Part shown: positions 25,886 through 35,285 of the stretch, one piece after another | Layout: each line of letters begins with the position of its first letter | How positions within the stretch are numbered: the first letter of the stretch is position 1 | Assembly (NCBI GenBank): GCA_004299235.1 | Contig: SCQL01000009.1 | Span: 1-64,000 of the forward strand | Direction: 5' to 3' | DNA length: 64,000 nucleotides | DNA from: a bacterium | GTDB lineage: Bacteria; Chloroflexota; Dormibacteria; Dormibacterales; Dormibacteraceae | The notes under the pieces: generated by a model | What the model saw: the letters and a program-made list of their open reading frames with translations, nothing else | Told to the model about the DNA's origin: nothing | Database searches by the model: none | Program-made: the position numbers and the translations under genes

Positions 25886-27382
25886 TTAAGCCACGGGTCT
25901 GATCGGCCACGCCCTTGAGGCGGTCCTCGATCGCCGCGCCGCGAGCGTGGCGCTCGCACCAGCAGCCCACGAGAAAAGAAAGGTGACTGAGAGGTCGCCC
26001 CAAACATCACTCGTGACGGTGACCGGAAGCAGGGCGAGGCCGCCGACCAGGGCGGTGATAGGCAGTGCCACGGCGAGGGATTGCTCCGCGGCCGAACGAT
26101 ATGCGCGATAGCCGTTCCAGAGCGCCAGTACGTAGAAGGCGACGTACAACGCCCCCCCGACGACGCCCAGATCTCCGAACATCCCCAGCAGGGCGCTTTC
26201 GCCGGTGCCGACCAACTGACCGTACCGGGCGGTTGAAGCGCCCGTCCCGAGACCCAATGGATTGTGCAGGTCGACCTTGATATCGGCCACCAGAAAGTCG
26301 GAGTGCTCCTGGGCGGAGCTGTCGTTGCCGGAAATCGCCCCCTGCCAGTGGCTCCGCGCCACCTCGCTCAGATTCCGGTCCACCGCCGGCCCAAGCGAAG
26401 CGTATGGATACAGCATCAAAATCGAGGCCGCGATCAGGGCTGGGACCAGCGCTACGATCCAGGCCCGGCGGAGCAACAGTGACAGGACCATGGCCTCGCC
26501 GATCAAGGCAAACAGGGCCAGGCGCGTCAACGCGAACATGACGCCGATCACCACCAGCGTGAGGGCAGCCATCGCGAACCACTTCACCTTCGTTCCTGCG
26601 CGTTGGCGGTCGACAAGCAGCACACCCATCGGGAAGAGCAGCAGCCCCGTATACGCGACGCCCAGCGGGCTGATGTAGGTCGACACCATGCGTCGCAGCA
26701 GAGTGCCGTCGGGCAGGGTGACGAAGAAGTTCGGTGGCAGCCCTCGAGGTCCGTTGTAGTTGAATCCGAGAAAGTGCGTGTAGAGGTTGACGCCCCAATC
26801 GAGCCAGGTCCGAGTCGGTACCAAGAAGAGCTCGAGGAGGCCGAACACCGTCACGACAGACCCCGCGCCGATGCAGAGCCACAACACAGTTCGGAGCTCT
26901 GATTCACCGGCTGGGTCCAGCCGTCGAGCCACGAAGTAGATCAGCGGAATCAACGCGGCGACGCGAAATCCCACCAGGCGTTGGGCGAGACCCGTCCCCG
27001 AGTGGAGGATCGACTCCGGCAGCAGGAAATAGACGGTGGCGATGACGGCGAAGCCGAGGGCCACCCAGTCGGTGAGGACGAGCTTACCGGCCTGACCATT
27101 TCTCCGCGCTTGCCAGAGCCGCATCAGAGCGATGGCTGTGAGCAGGGCGATGAGAGCTTCCTTCCAGCCCTGGAAGGCGCGAACGAGAAGGTACGGGGTG
27201 CCCAGGCGTAGCAGGACCATCAGCACGAAGCTGTGGAAGGCCATACCGGCAACCAGCAGCCCGAGACCGATGAAGGGGCGCCGCCACGCCCACCACATCC
27301 CGAAGACCAGCAGGCCGAGCAGAACGACAGCTAGGACGCTACCCACCAGGCTCATCTGGGCGACGCTCATTTGCTGGTCCAC
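25886..27382 (-). CDS. Wzy/O-antigen-ligase-type membrane protein
   Basis: 498 residues, about 12 helices. A long outer loop around residues 340-390 contains HSDFLVADIKVDLHNPLGLG followed by GTGESALLGMFGDLGVVG, the layout of Wzy_C proteins, where a His or Glu in this loop binds the polyprenyl-glycan. This is one of three Wzy/ligase-type proteins in the window. It heads the leftward set 27382-21553 and is divergent from the flippase at 27536. Polymerase or ligase function is not separable from sequence. Confidence 0.8.
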   Translation of the reverse strand: MDQQMSVAQMSLVGSVLAVVLLGLLVFGMWWAWRRPFIGLGLLVAGMAFHSFVLMVLLRLGTPYLLVRAFQGWKEALIALLTAIALMRLWQARRNGQAGKLVLTDWVALGFAVIATVYFLLPESILHSGTGLAQRLVGFRVAALIPLIYFVARRLDPAGESELRTVLWLCIGAGSVVTVFGLLELFLVPTRTWLDWGVNLYTHFLGFNYNGPRGLPPNFFVTLPDGTLLRRMVSTYISPLGVAYTGLLLFPMGVLLVDRQRAGTKVKWFAMAALTLVVIGVMFALTRLALFALIGEAMVLSLLLRRAWIVALVPALIAASILMLYPYASLGPAVDRNLSEVARSHWQGAISGNDSSAQEHSDFLVADIKVDLHNPLGLGTGASTARYGQLVGTGESALLGMFGDLGVVGGALYVAFYVLALWNGYRAYRSAAEQSLAVALPITALVGGLALLPVTVTSDVWGDLSVTFLFSWAAGASATLAARRSRTASRAWPIRPVA

Positions 27383-27390
27383 GTGACGGC

Positions 27391-27402
27391 GACAACGTTG
27401 TC
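27391..27402. promoter_or_regulatory. 12 bp palindrome in divergent promoter region
   Basis: GACAACGTTGTC is a perfect palindrome, 9 bp upstream of the Wzy-like gene start and within the 153 bp divergent spacer shared with the flippase gene. It is a candidate operator for a dimeric regulator. A single site; no second copy was found by eye. Confidence 0.35.
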
Positions 27403-27535
27403 CCGATCAGGGGGTTGGTCAGGAGATGCTCGGACGCGTTAGGGGCGGGTACAACGACACCTTAAGACTCTATATCGTCAGCCGGGCGCCAGGTCGACCG
27501 GGATCCGGCTGCGGCCATTGATACCATCGATCGCT

Positions 27536-28840
27536 ATGGACCGCGGCCTGGCTGCCTTGCTTCCCCGGGTGAATGCCTATCGCCTGCGGAACAGCCGTCT
27601 CTTGCGGAACAACGCGATCTACCTGGGCGGCGGCGTAGCGGTAGGCATCCTTGGCTACGTCTTTCATTTCGTGGTTGGGCGCCTGTTGGGGCCCGCATCG
27701 TATGGCATCGTTGCCGGCTCACTGTCAGCGCTGTACATCCTGACTCTCCCCGCGCTTGTCGTCCAGATCGTGAGCACGCGCTTTACGAGCCTTGCCGCGG
27801 GCCGCCATGAGCTCGGCGGCGTGCGACCACTGCTGATGCAGATCAGCGGCTTGAGCCTCGTCATCGGACTGCCAATCGCGATCGGGCTGATTGTTTTTGC
27901 GCCTGAAGCGAGTCGCTACTTGCAGGTATCGGACAATCGCGTCATCTACGTCCTCGCGGCGACGACCCTTGCCACATTGCTGGTGGCTGCCAATCGCGGG
28001 GCGCTGCAGGGCATGCGTCGTTTCATGTCACTCGTCGGCAACCAGGCGATTGACATGGGCAGCCGGGTCCTGTTCGGCGGCGCCCTTGTGGCGGCGGGGT
28101 TGCATGCGCTTGGGGCGGTCGCCGCGCTGCTGTTGGGACCGCTGTTCGCGTACGCACAGAGCGTCGTGCTGATGTTGAGAGTGAAGGGACAACCGGCCGC
28201 TGAGCGGACGCCGCTCGCGAATGTCGGTCGATACGCCATCTCTGCCGCGATCGCGGCGATGGGCGTCACCTATCTGTTCAACGCCGACCTGGTGCTCGCG
28301 AAACACTACCTTTCGTCAAGTGAGGCCGGAATTTACGCGGCCGGTTCCGTGCTGGGCAGGGTGGCGTACTTCCTTGGCGTCACGGTGGCATCGGTCATGT
28401 TTCCCGAGGTCGCCACGCTGCATGCCCGCGATGAGAACCACTTTCACGTGGTCGATGCGTCGCTGCTGTTGATGCTGGCGTTGTCCGCGGCACTGATCGC
28501 CGGCTACTTCCTCGTACCACAGCTGGTTCTGCTGCCTTACGGTGCGAGCTTCGCGCCCGTTCGGCCTTACCTTGGCCCGTTTGCGATAGCGCTGGGCTTG
28601 CTCGCGGTGTCGAATTTGCTGGTCAATTACTTTCTGTCCGTCAACAGCCAGCGCTTTGTCGCTCCACTGATCGGCGCGGGCGTGTTGGAAACCATCCTGA
28701 TCGCGGTCTTTCACTCAGGAATTGGGCAGATAATCGCGATGCTCGCCACTTCGATCGGAGTGCTGGCGCTGTCGCTTGGCGGGCTTTACGCGGTTGAACG
28801 GTTCCGGCCCGCTCGCTCAGGTGAATTGGTAGACGGATAG
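27536..28840 (+). CDS. Wzx-type oligosaccharide flippase (polysaccharide biosynthesis protein)
   Basis: 434 residues from ATG 27536; a TTG at 27518 is in frame but adds little. About 12-14 helices. The N-terminus LLRNNAIYLGGGVAVGILGYVFHFVVGRLLGPASYG matches the start of RfbX/Wzx proteins, where FxxxRxLGPxxYG is the usual mark. It would flip lipid-linked repeat units across the membrane. It is transcribed rightward, divergent from the Wzy-like gene, and overlaps the 3' end of the next gene (convergent, 24 bp). It is a second flippase distinct from the MurJ-like one at 353-2026. Confidence 0.87.
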   Translation: MDRGLAALLPRVNAYRLRNSRLLRNNAIYLGGGVAVGILGYVFHFVVGRLLGPASYGIVAGSLSALYILTLPALVVQIVSTRFTSLAAGRHELGGVRPLLMQISGLSLVIGLPIAIGLIVFAPEASRYLQVSDNRVIYVLAATTLATLLVAANRGALQGMRRFMSLVGNQAIDMGSRVLFGGALVAAGLHALGAVAALLLGPLFAYAQSVVLMLRVKGQPAAERTPLANVGRYAISAAIAAMGVTYLFNADLVLAKHYLSSSEAGIYAAGSVLGRVAYFLGVTVASVMFPEVATLHARDENHFHVVDASLLLMLALSAALIAGYFLVPQLVLLPYGASFAPVRPYLGPFAIALGLLAVSNLLVNYFLSVNSQRFVAPLIGAGVLETILIAVFHSGIGQIIAMLATSIGVLALSLGGLYAVERFRPARSGELVDG

Positions 28841-30538
28841 CCGGCCGTCGTCGGCGACCCTCCGGTTTTGCCCGGCGAGGTCGGTCTGCATGCATCGGAG
28901 CAGGTTGGTCAGCGAGTCGTCCACGATCACGTAACGGACGCCGAACTGTCTGATCTCAGCGAGGGTTGTGCAGTCGGGATGGGCGAGCCACCGCTCGTAG
29001 TCCTCTGACTGCTGAGCCAGCTCGCACGTGTCCGCGAGCGGTTTGTCGTACTGGGGCTGAAGCAGGCACGAGCGTACGGAGGGGAACCGGCCTAGCGCGA
29101 GCGGCGACGGGATGTACTGGAAGACGGGTCCTGGCGGTTGAGTTCGCAGGGCGGCCAGCGCCGGAGACTGTGGCAGGCGATTGACGGCTTCCGGCGGGCG
29201 AGCGAACAGATCAATCCATACGAGCGAGGCGACCACCAGGATGAAAACCGGAACTCCCCGCCGCGGCACCTTCTTCAGGATGACGCTCACCCCGAGTCCT
29301 GCCAAGACGGCCATGCCCCCCATTAACGGCATGACGAGGCGTTGGCCGGCCCGAAACGCGGGCTGGACGTGGATCACGATGTCATCAGGCATCGGGATTG
29401 AGTGAGCGTGAAACGCCAGGCGCGGTGGCAGCGAGAACAAGAAACAAATCGCGACGACCGTTGCCGCCATCAAGGTGGCCAGGACGAGCCCCGAGCGTAA
29501 GGCGGTTGTTCGCTGCTGCCGTAGAGTCCTGGCGGTGGTGGCCAGGGCGACAAGACCGAGCGCCATCACCGTATAGCCGACGTAGAGATTGGCGTATCTG
29601 GCCCGCGGCACATGCCGCACCAGGAAGTCATCCGGGCCATTGCCCCATACGGAATGCCAGCCGGGGATGACGAACATCAGCGGTTGGGCGGATTCCTGAA
29701 ACGCGTCCTCCACGGACCTTGTCGGGACTCCCCCGAAATGAGACAGCGCGCCAATCAACACGTAGACGGCGAGCCCGCAAGCCGGAATGATGACGGCCGG
29801 CGCGAATTGAAGAAGGCGCCGTCCACCGACGTCTCGAAGCATGATCGTGCTTGCCGCCAGCACCACCCCGCATGCGAACGCGACCAATAACGCGTGCAAA
29901 GCGAAGTAGGGGGTCCAGAACATTGCAGGCAGCGGGGTCAGGCCGGCGATCGTGCCGTTGCGGACGCTTGGAGTGAGGGCGAGGTTGTAAAAGCCCCAGA
30001 TTGGCAGCAGGATCATCCACATCCAGGTGTAGGTCGGGGCTGCCCATCCCATGAGATACAGGTGCGGGAAGAAGCCGAAGGCGAGGCCGGCGATAAACCC
30101 GGCTGCCAACGATCCGGTGACCCGGCGGACGAAGAGGCACGTGACGACCGCCGTCACCACCATTCCAAGGAAGTACAGCAACGAATGGGTGGCTATCGAC
30201 CCCAGCAAGAGCGTGCTGATCCAGAGATACAGCGTGTTGAGCCAAGCGACCCGGTCGACCGTCGGATCGAGCGTGACGCCGTTCGGCCAACCGATCGAGG
30301 AAAGGTGAGACGGGAAGAATGGGTTTTGCTGCTCGCGCACAAGAGCTTGAAATTTGGAGACGCTGCTGGCCACATCGGCGTGAAGGGGTGCTGTCAGCGT
30401 GTGGCTGGGATCGAGGATGAATGGAAAAGTGACCCCGAGGGCGATCGCGACGTAGACAAGGATCACAACCCTCAGGCCCGGATTGGTGAGCCAGCGCGGA
30501 GCACGCTTCCGGGTATCCCGCACCGCTGATCCGACCAT
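28817..30538 (-). CDS. large polytopic membrane protein, GT-C/YfhO-like
   Basis: 573 residues from ATG 30538; the frame up to 30703 overlaps the divergent GT2 gene and looks non-coding. About 11 helices, then a soluble C-terminal stretch ending FGVRYVIVDDS...LSVYQFT. An outer loop after helix 1 has LHADVASSVSKFQAL and SSIGWPNGVTLDP. Its layout mirrors the product of 31440-33209, which has GYGVKYVLVHRGD near its end. Such proteins resemble YfhO and related GT-C-type proteins that move sugars from polyprenyl donors outside the cell; I cannot assign a substrate. Convergent with the flippase. Confidence 0.72.
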   Translation of the reverse strand: MVGSAVRDTRKRAPRWLTNPGLRVVILVYVAIALGVTFPFILDPSHTLTAPLHADVASSVSKFQALVREQQNPFFPSHLSSIGWPNGVTLDPTVDRVAWLNTLYLWISTLLLGSIATHSLLYFLGMVVTAVVTCLFVRRVTGSLAAGFIAGLAFGFFPHLYLMGWAAPTYTWMWMILLPIWGFYNLALTPSVRNGTIAGLTPLPAMFWTPYFALHALLVAFACGVVLAASTIMLRDVGGRRLLQFAPAVIIPACGLAVYVLIGALSHFGGVPTRSVEDAFQESAQPLMFVIPGWHSVWGNGPDDFLVRHVPRARYANLYVGYTVMALGLVALATTARTLRQQRTTALRSGLVLATLMAATVVAICFLFSLPPRLAFHAHSIPMPDDIVIHVQPAFRAGQRLVMPLMGGMAVLAGLGVSVILKKVPRRGVPVFILVVASLVWIDLFARPPEAVNRLPQSPALAALRTQPPGPVFQYIPSPLALGRFPSVRSCLLQPQYDKPLADTCELAQQSEDYERWLAHPDCTTLAEIRQFGVRYVIVDDSLTNLLRCMQTDLAGQNRRVADDGRLSVYQFT

Positions 30539-30627
30539 CAGTTGAGACCTTAACCGCTCATGTGCGCATGGCGAGACGGTGTCGAGGCCGGCTGGCATGG
30601 CTGGTTCGACGCCGCCGAGGTCGTCTA

Positions 30628-30648
30628 CCCCAAAGGTACAATTTGGGG
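30628..30648. promoter_or_regulatory. inverted repeat enclosing a -10-like box before the GT2 gene
   Basis: CCCCAAA-GGTACAA-TTTGGGG: perfect 7 bp arms with a 7 nt centre, ending 4 bp before the ATG at 30653. TACAAT (30637-30642) overlaps the centre and would serve as a -10 for a nearly leaderless transcript. It could be an operator or an RNA hairpin at the start codon; no clear -35 is seen. Confidence 0.4.
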
Positions 30649-30652
30649 CCGC

Positions 30653-31432
30653 ATGGACCTGTCGGTCATCGTGCCGGCCTATCGGGAAGGGCCCCGCATC
30701 CACAAGAACCTTCTTAGGCTCCTGGCTGAGCTCGATCAGCTTGGCGTCTCGTACGAGGTGATCGTCGTCTCGGACGGCAATACCGACAACACCTCATCAG
30801 AGGTGGAACGACTGGGATCGCCTCAGGTGAAGGTTCTGTCCTACGCGATCAACAAAGGAAAGGGCTACGCGCTCGGATACGGAGTCGGCCGCTCTATCGG
30901 TCGCCTTGTGACATTCATCGATGCGGACATGGAGCTCGACCCCCGCGACATCAGGTCGTTCATCGATCTCATGCAGGAGCATGAGGCGGATATCGTCATC
31001 GGCTCCAAGCGCCATCCTCTCTCAAAGGTTGCCTACCCCGCATTCCGACGTCTCGAGAGCGTCGTCTACCAGCTGCTGATCCGGGTGATCTTCAACCTCA
31101 ACGTTCGTGACACTCAAACCGGTCACAAACTGTTCAGACGCGAAGTGCTCGCGGACGTGCTCCCACTCCTGGCGGTGAAGCGATTTGCGTTCGATCTCGA
31201 GCTGCTGGTGGTGGCTCACCACCTGGGTTACCGCCGCGTGGTCGAGGCCCCGATCACCCTGGACTACCAGTTCAACAGCACCGTGCGCCCTGGCGCCGTG
31301 TTCAGCATTCTGTGGGACACAGCAGCGATCTTTTACAGGCTTCGCGTCCTAAGGTATTACGATCGCCGCCGCCAGGAGCTCCTGCAGCTCGCGGGCGGGA
31401 AGCCGGACGCGATCAAGGGCGATCAAATTTGA
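30653..31432 (+). CDS. GT2-family glycosyltransferase (dolichol/polyprenyl-phosphate sugar synthase-like)
   Basis: 259 residues from ATG 30653; the longer frame from 30560 reads through the promoter-like palindrome. GT-A fold: LSVIVPAYREGPRIHKNL, VIVVSDGNTDNT, NKGKGYALGYG, and the DXD-type FIDADMELDP. It resembles DPM1-like enzymes that make polyprenyl-phosphate mannose or glucose. No C-terminal membrane helices, so it is cytosolic or peripheral. It sits 7 bp before a GT-C-like membrane protein and between two of them, which fits a pair making and using polyprenyl-P-sugar. Confidence 0.87.
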   Translation: MDLSVIVPAYREGPRIHKNLLRLLAELDQLGVSYEVIVVSDGNTDNTSSEVERLGSPQVKVLSYAINKGKGYALGYGVGRSIGRLVTFIDADMELDPRDIRSFIDLMQEHEADIVIGSKRHPLSKVAYPAFRRLESVVYQLLIRVIFNLNVRDTQTGHKLFRREVLADVLPLLAVKRFAFDLELLVVAHHLGYRRVVEAPITLDYQFNSTVRPGAVFSILWDTAAIFYRLRVLRYYDRRRQELLQLAGGKPDAIKGDQI

Positions 31433-31439
31433 CTACCGG

Positions 31440-33209
31440 GTGAGCGTTCGATCCGGAGCCGAGCCGGCCGAAGCGGTGATGGCTCCACGCGACGGCACGG
31501 TGCCGGGGCTCGCAATCTCGCGCCTGGTTTCGCTCGTGCGCGAGCACACGGCCATCGCGGTTTTTGCGATCGCCACCGTGTGGGGGCTGGTGGTCACCTG
31601 GCCGGTGGCGATTCATTTCGGCGACTACATCTACGGCACGCCCGGAGATGCCACCGGGGCGGTTAGCACTTTCTGGTGGTGGGGATATGCCCTCACGCAC
31701 GGCAAGCCGGTTCTCGACAACACGCTTCAAGGCGTGCCGATCGGTTCCGAATGGGATCTGATCGCGTTCTCGCCGCTCTCGGTGTTCATCTTCACGCCGC
31801 TGGATCTGGTCATGGGGCCGATCGCCAGCTACAACGTGCTGATCCTCAGCAGCTTCCCGCTGACGGCGTGGGCGACCTATCTGCTGGCGCGCGCGCTCGG
31901 GATCAGCCGCCTGGGCGCCGCGTTCGCGGGCCTCGCGCTCGCCTTCATCCCCTACCACATCGAAAAGGCGACCGGGCACGGTAACCAAACCCACCTCGAG
32001 CTGCTGGCCGGCATGCTGCTCTTCTTGGTGCGCTGGCGGCAGACTGGCCGCCGGCGAAACCTGGTGGGCGCCGGCGTGCTCGCCGGGTTGCAGGCGTGGT
32101 TGGAGCCATCTGTCTTCTACGTCATGGCTTTCGCTCTGCTGACCTTCTTCGCGGTCAGCGCGGCTCTGCCCGAGCAGGGAAGGAGCAGGCGAGCCTGGAT
32201 CGGCCATCACCTGGTGGGCGGTGTGCTGATGGCCGCCGTCGTCGCTCCGTTCATCCCGGTTGCATTGGTGTTCTTCCATCGACCGGGCAGTTCGTCATCC
32301 CTGTCATCACACCTGACGCACGCGCAAACCAGCGGGGAGGCGCTTATCTACTCCGCCCGCCTGCGCGAGTACTTCGAGCCTTGGTACGCCAACCCACTGG
32401 TCCCGGACGCGATCAAGCATCTGGAGTTCCTCCGCCTCCACGGCAGCAACTTCGTGGAGTCGTCCCTCGCCCTTGGCTACACGGTCCTCGCGCTGGCGGT
32501 CACCGCCGTGGCCTGGCATCGGCGGCGGTTCGTCATCGCCCTGTGTCTGGGCCTGATGTTCGTCGGGGTGCTCGTGTCCTTGCCCCCCGATCAGAAGGTC
32601 GGTCCATTCGTCGTACATCCCCCGACCTACTACCTGACGCAGGTGGTCACCATCTTCCGCGTCTACGCCCGCTTCGCCATGATGGTGCAGCTCGGCGTTT
32701 GTCTTTTGGCCGGACTGGGACTGGCCGGGCTCCAGGCTCGGCTGGGCGGAGGGCGGCGGCAGTTCCTCCTCGCGATCCCTTTCCTGCTGATGGCGGTTGA
32801 ATTCAACAACCTGCCACCGACTCATGTCACCCAGATCCTTCCCGCCCCGGCCGAGTACGTGTGGCTGCGCGATCAACCACAGGGGGTGGTGATGGAATAT
32901 CCCGCCAAAGCAGGTGGCGAGACGCTGCAGCAGGAGATCCAGATCCGGCAGGACCTGCTTTACCAGATGGTTCATCTGCACCCGACGTTCTTGACCGAGG
33001 TCACCAACGGAAAGGTTGGGGCTGCGGCGAAGGAGCTCGAGCCGTACTACGGTGCCGGAGTGGCCGACCGGCTAAAGGGGTACGGGGTGAAATACGTCCT
33101 CGTCCATCGGGGCGATTACGTCGCCTATGGATACGACGTACCGCATGACGTGCCGGGTTTGACCTACGTCACTACCCTGGACGGCACCGACATCTTCACC
33201 GTGAACTGA
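31440..33209 (+). CDS. large polytopic membrane protein, GT-C/YfhO-like
   Basis: 589 residues, GTG start 7 bp after the GT2 gene. About 11 helices with an outer loop after helix 1 containing GDYIYGTPGDATGAVSTFWW, in which Asp residues sit where GT-C catalytic acids do, then a soluble C-terminal region with MEYPAKAGGETLQQ and GYGVKYVLVHRGD. It is the same general architecture as the 28817-30538 product, though clearly diverged. It probably uses the polyprenyl-P-sugar made by the upstream GT2; this is inference from adjacency. Confidence 0.72.
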   Translation: MSVRSGAEPAEAVMAPRDGTVPGLAISRLVSLVREHTAIAVFAIATVWGLVVTWPVAIHFGDYIYGTPGDATGAVSTFWWWGYALTHGKPVLDNTLQGVPIGSEWDLIAFSPLSVFIFTPLDLVMGPIASYNVLILSSFPLTAWATYLLARALGISRLGAAFAGLALAFIPYHIEKATGHGNQTHLELLAGMLLFLVRWRQTGRRRNLVGAGVLAGLQAWLEPSVFYVMAFALLTFFAVSAALPEQGRSRRAWIGHHLVGGVLMAAVVAPFIPVALVFFHRPGSSSSLSSHLTHAQTSGEALIYSARLREYFEPWYANPLVPDAIKHLEFLRLHGSNFVESSLALGYTVLALAVTAVAWHRRRFVIALCLGLMFVGVLVSLPPDQKVGPFVVHPPTYYLTQVVTIFRVYARFAMMVQLGVCLLAGLGLAGLQARLGGGRRQFLLAIPFLLMAVEFNNLPPTHVTQILPAPAEYVWLRDQPQGVVMEYPAKAGGETLQQEIQIRQDLLYQMVHLHPTFLTEVTNGKVGAAAKELEPYYGAGVADRLKGYGVKYVLVHRGDYVAYGYDVPHDVPGLTYVTTLDGTDIFTVN

Positions 33210-34212
33210 TTCCGCCCAGCAGATCCATCGGACGCATCTCGGTCCCTGAGGTCAGAATCGCGTGCGCGAGGCGCAGCGCCGCCACTCCATCCTCGCCGGT
33301 CACGATCTCGGCACCCTTACCGCCTACCGCAGCGACGAACGCCTGGAGCTCGAGCTTCAATGGTTCCTGGCGGTCGATGGGATATCGAGTCATGGCGCCC
33401 TCACTGACCCCTCGCAGGATCTGGAGGTGGTCCCATTGCGAGTCGGCGGCGTGCGCGTTTTCGTAGAAGTAGAGATCCTGCGTCAGGTACTCGGCACGGA
33501 ATAGGCCGCGTTCGCCGGTCACGGTGACGTCTCGAATCTTGGTGGGCGTCAACCAGCTGACGTCAAGGAGCCCGATGGCGCCGCCGGCGAAGCTGAGGAG
33601 GGCGCTGGCGATGTCTTCCCTCGAGGCGTGCACCTCCCGGCGCGTCTCGGCGAACACGCGGGTGACTTCACTTTCCATCAAATACCTCATCACGTCGACG
33701 TCGTGCGTCGCCAGGTCGAGGGTGACACCGACATCGCGGACGCGCTCGGGAAACGGTCCGAGGCGGCGGGTGTGGAGCTGGTAGATGCGTCCCGCCTGGC
33801 CCTCCTTCAGGCGGCGCTTGAGCTCACGAATCGCGGGGTTGTGCCGTTCGACGTGGCCGGCGGCGAGGATCCGGCCCGCCGCTTTGGCGCGCTTGACCAA
33901 GTCTTCGGCCTCGTCGACGGTTGCCGCCAGCGGCTTCTCGACCAGGACATGGCACCCGGCGGCCAGAGCGTCAATCGCGATCGGATGGTGAAGAGTGGTC
34001 GGCGCCGCGATCGTCACCGCGTCCACCCGCTCGGAAGCGAGGAGCTCCTGGTGACTGGTGTAGTGAGGGATGCCGTAGGCCCGTCCAAGGCTCTCCGCGT
34101 TGGGTGCATCGGAATCCGCCACGGCGACCAGGACCACACCCGCGAGGTCGCGAAGCACGCGCAGATGATTGCGCCCCATGCTGCCGCCGCCGATGACCGC
34201 GACCCGCGTCAC
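33196..34212 (-). CDS. Gfo/Idh/MocA-family sugar-nucleotide dehydrogenase (WlbA/WbpB-like)
   Basis: 338 residues from GTG 34212 (GTGA overlap with the aminotransferase stop). N-terminal Rossmann VAVIGGGSMGRNHLRVL, then ADSDAPNAESL, then the Gfo/Idh mark EKPLAATVDEAEDLV with Lys in EKP, and a C-terminal half with THDVDVMRYLM supplying the catalytic His. With the next three genes it matches the set that oxidises UDP-GlcNAcA at C3 (WlbA/WbpB), aminates it (WbpE), acetylates it (WbpD) and epimerises C2 (WbpI). It is last in a five-gene leftward operon and convergent with the GT-C-like gene (14 bp overlap). Confidence 0.87.
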   Translation of the reverse strand: MTRVAVIGGGSMGRNHLRVLRDLAGVVLVAVADSDAPNAESLGRAYGIPHYTSHQELLASERVDAVTIAAPTTLHHPIAIDALAAGCHVLVEKPLAATVDEAEDLVKRAKAAGRILAAGHVERHNPAIRELKRRLKEGQAGRIYQLHTRRLGPFPERVRDVGVTLDLATHDVDVMRYLMESEVTRVFAETRREVHASREDIASALLSFAGGAIGLLDVSWLTPTKIRDVTVTGERGLFRAEYLTQDLYFYENAHAADSQWDHLQILRGVSEGAMTRYPIDRQEPLKLELQAFVAAVGGKGAEIVTGEDGVAALRLAHAILTSGTEMRPMDLLGGISSR

Positions 34213-35285
34213 AGGCTGTTGACCGCGTCGACGATCTGCAAAAGGTCTTCTTCCGTGAGCGCGGGATGAACGGGCAGGGAGATGACCTCTTTCGCCAGGC
34301 CTTCGGCGACCGGAACCCTGATTGGTCCTTTGGTGGCTGCGCGGACGTGGGGAATGTCGGTCAACGGGTGTGGGTAGAAGATGCCGGTGCCGACCCCGGC
34401 CTCGTTCAGCCGGCGCACGGCTGCCTCGCGGTCCCGCGGGCCGACTCGAATCGTGTACTGGTGCCACACGTGGTCGCGATTCTGGCTCACCTTCGGGACC
34501 TGAAGCGCCGTGATTCCTCCCGACAGGCGTTTCGCATTGGCCTGGCGGGTGAGTGTGAACTCCTCGAGGCGATCGAACTGCGCCACCGCGATGGCTGCTT
34601 GCAGATCGGTCATGCGGAAGTTGTAACCGAGACTTACGTATGAGTACCGCTCCCGCATGCCGTGGTTCCGGAGTAGCCGTACACGGTCGGCAACCGTGTC
34701 GTCGTCGGTGGTCACGATGCCTCCTTCAGCTGACATCAGGTTCTTGGTGGCGTACAGGCTGAAGGTGCCGGTTCCAAACGATCCGACTGGGCGGCCGTTG
34801 AAGCGCGCCCCGATCGCCTGGGCGCTGTCTTCGATGATGGCGAGGCGATGAGCTGTCGCGATGTCGGTCAGGCGGTCCATGTCACAGGGCTGCCCGTAAA
34901 GGTGGACGGGCATGATCGCCTTGGTGCGGGGACCGATCAGGTCCTCGAGCTGCGACGGGTCCAGGTTGAACGTGCCTGGATCGACATCCGCGAAAACGGG
35001 TGTCGCCCCGACTGAAATGATCGAATTCGCGGTGGCCACGAAGCTGAACGGGCTGGTGATCACCTCGTCGCCAGGCCCGATGTCATGGGCTTGAAGAGCG
35101 AGCTGAAGCGCCGCGGTGCCTGAGGACACCGCCACCGCGTGCCGGACGCCGATCAACTCGGCGATGCGGGCCTCGAGCGCGCGGACCCTCTCGCCCTGGA
35201 CCAACATGCCGGAGTCGAGAACCGCCATGACCGCGGACTTCTCCTCATCGCCGATGATTGGCTTGGAGATCGGAATCCGGTTCAT
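34209..35285 (-). CDS. DegT/DnrJ/EryC1-type PLP sugar aminotransferase (WbpE-like)
   Basis: 358 residues from ATG 35285 (ATGA overlap). It begins [17 protein letters not shown], the usual start of sugar aminotransferases. PLP contacts include [25 protein letters not shown] and the Schiff-base Lys in [14 protein letters not shown]. The substrate strand [25 protein letters not shown] is present. In WbpE-type enzymes glutamate donates the amino group to the 3-keto UDP-uronic acid. The upstream in-frame extension to 35546 overlaps the acetyltransferase gene and is not used. Confidence 0.9.
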   Translation of the reverse strand: MNRIPISKPIIGDEEKSAVMAVLDSGMLVQGERVRALEARIAELIGVRHAVAVSSGTAALQLALQAHDIGPGDEVITSPFSFVATANSIISVGATPVFADVDPGTFNLDPSQLEDLIGPRTKAIMPVHLYGQPCDMDRLTDIATAHRLAIIEDSAQAIGARFNGRPVGSFGTGTFSLYATKNLMSAEGGIVTTDDDTVADRVRLLRNHGMRERYSYVSLGYNFRMTDLQAAIAVAQFDRLEEFTLTRQANAKRLSGGITALQVPKVSQNRDHVWHQYTIRVGPRDREAAVRRLNEAGVGTGIFYPHPLTDIPHVRAATKGPIRVPVAEGLAKEVISLPVHPALTEEDLLQIVDAVNSL

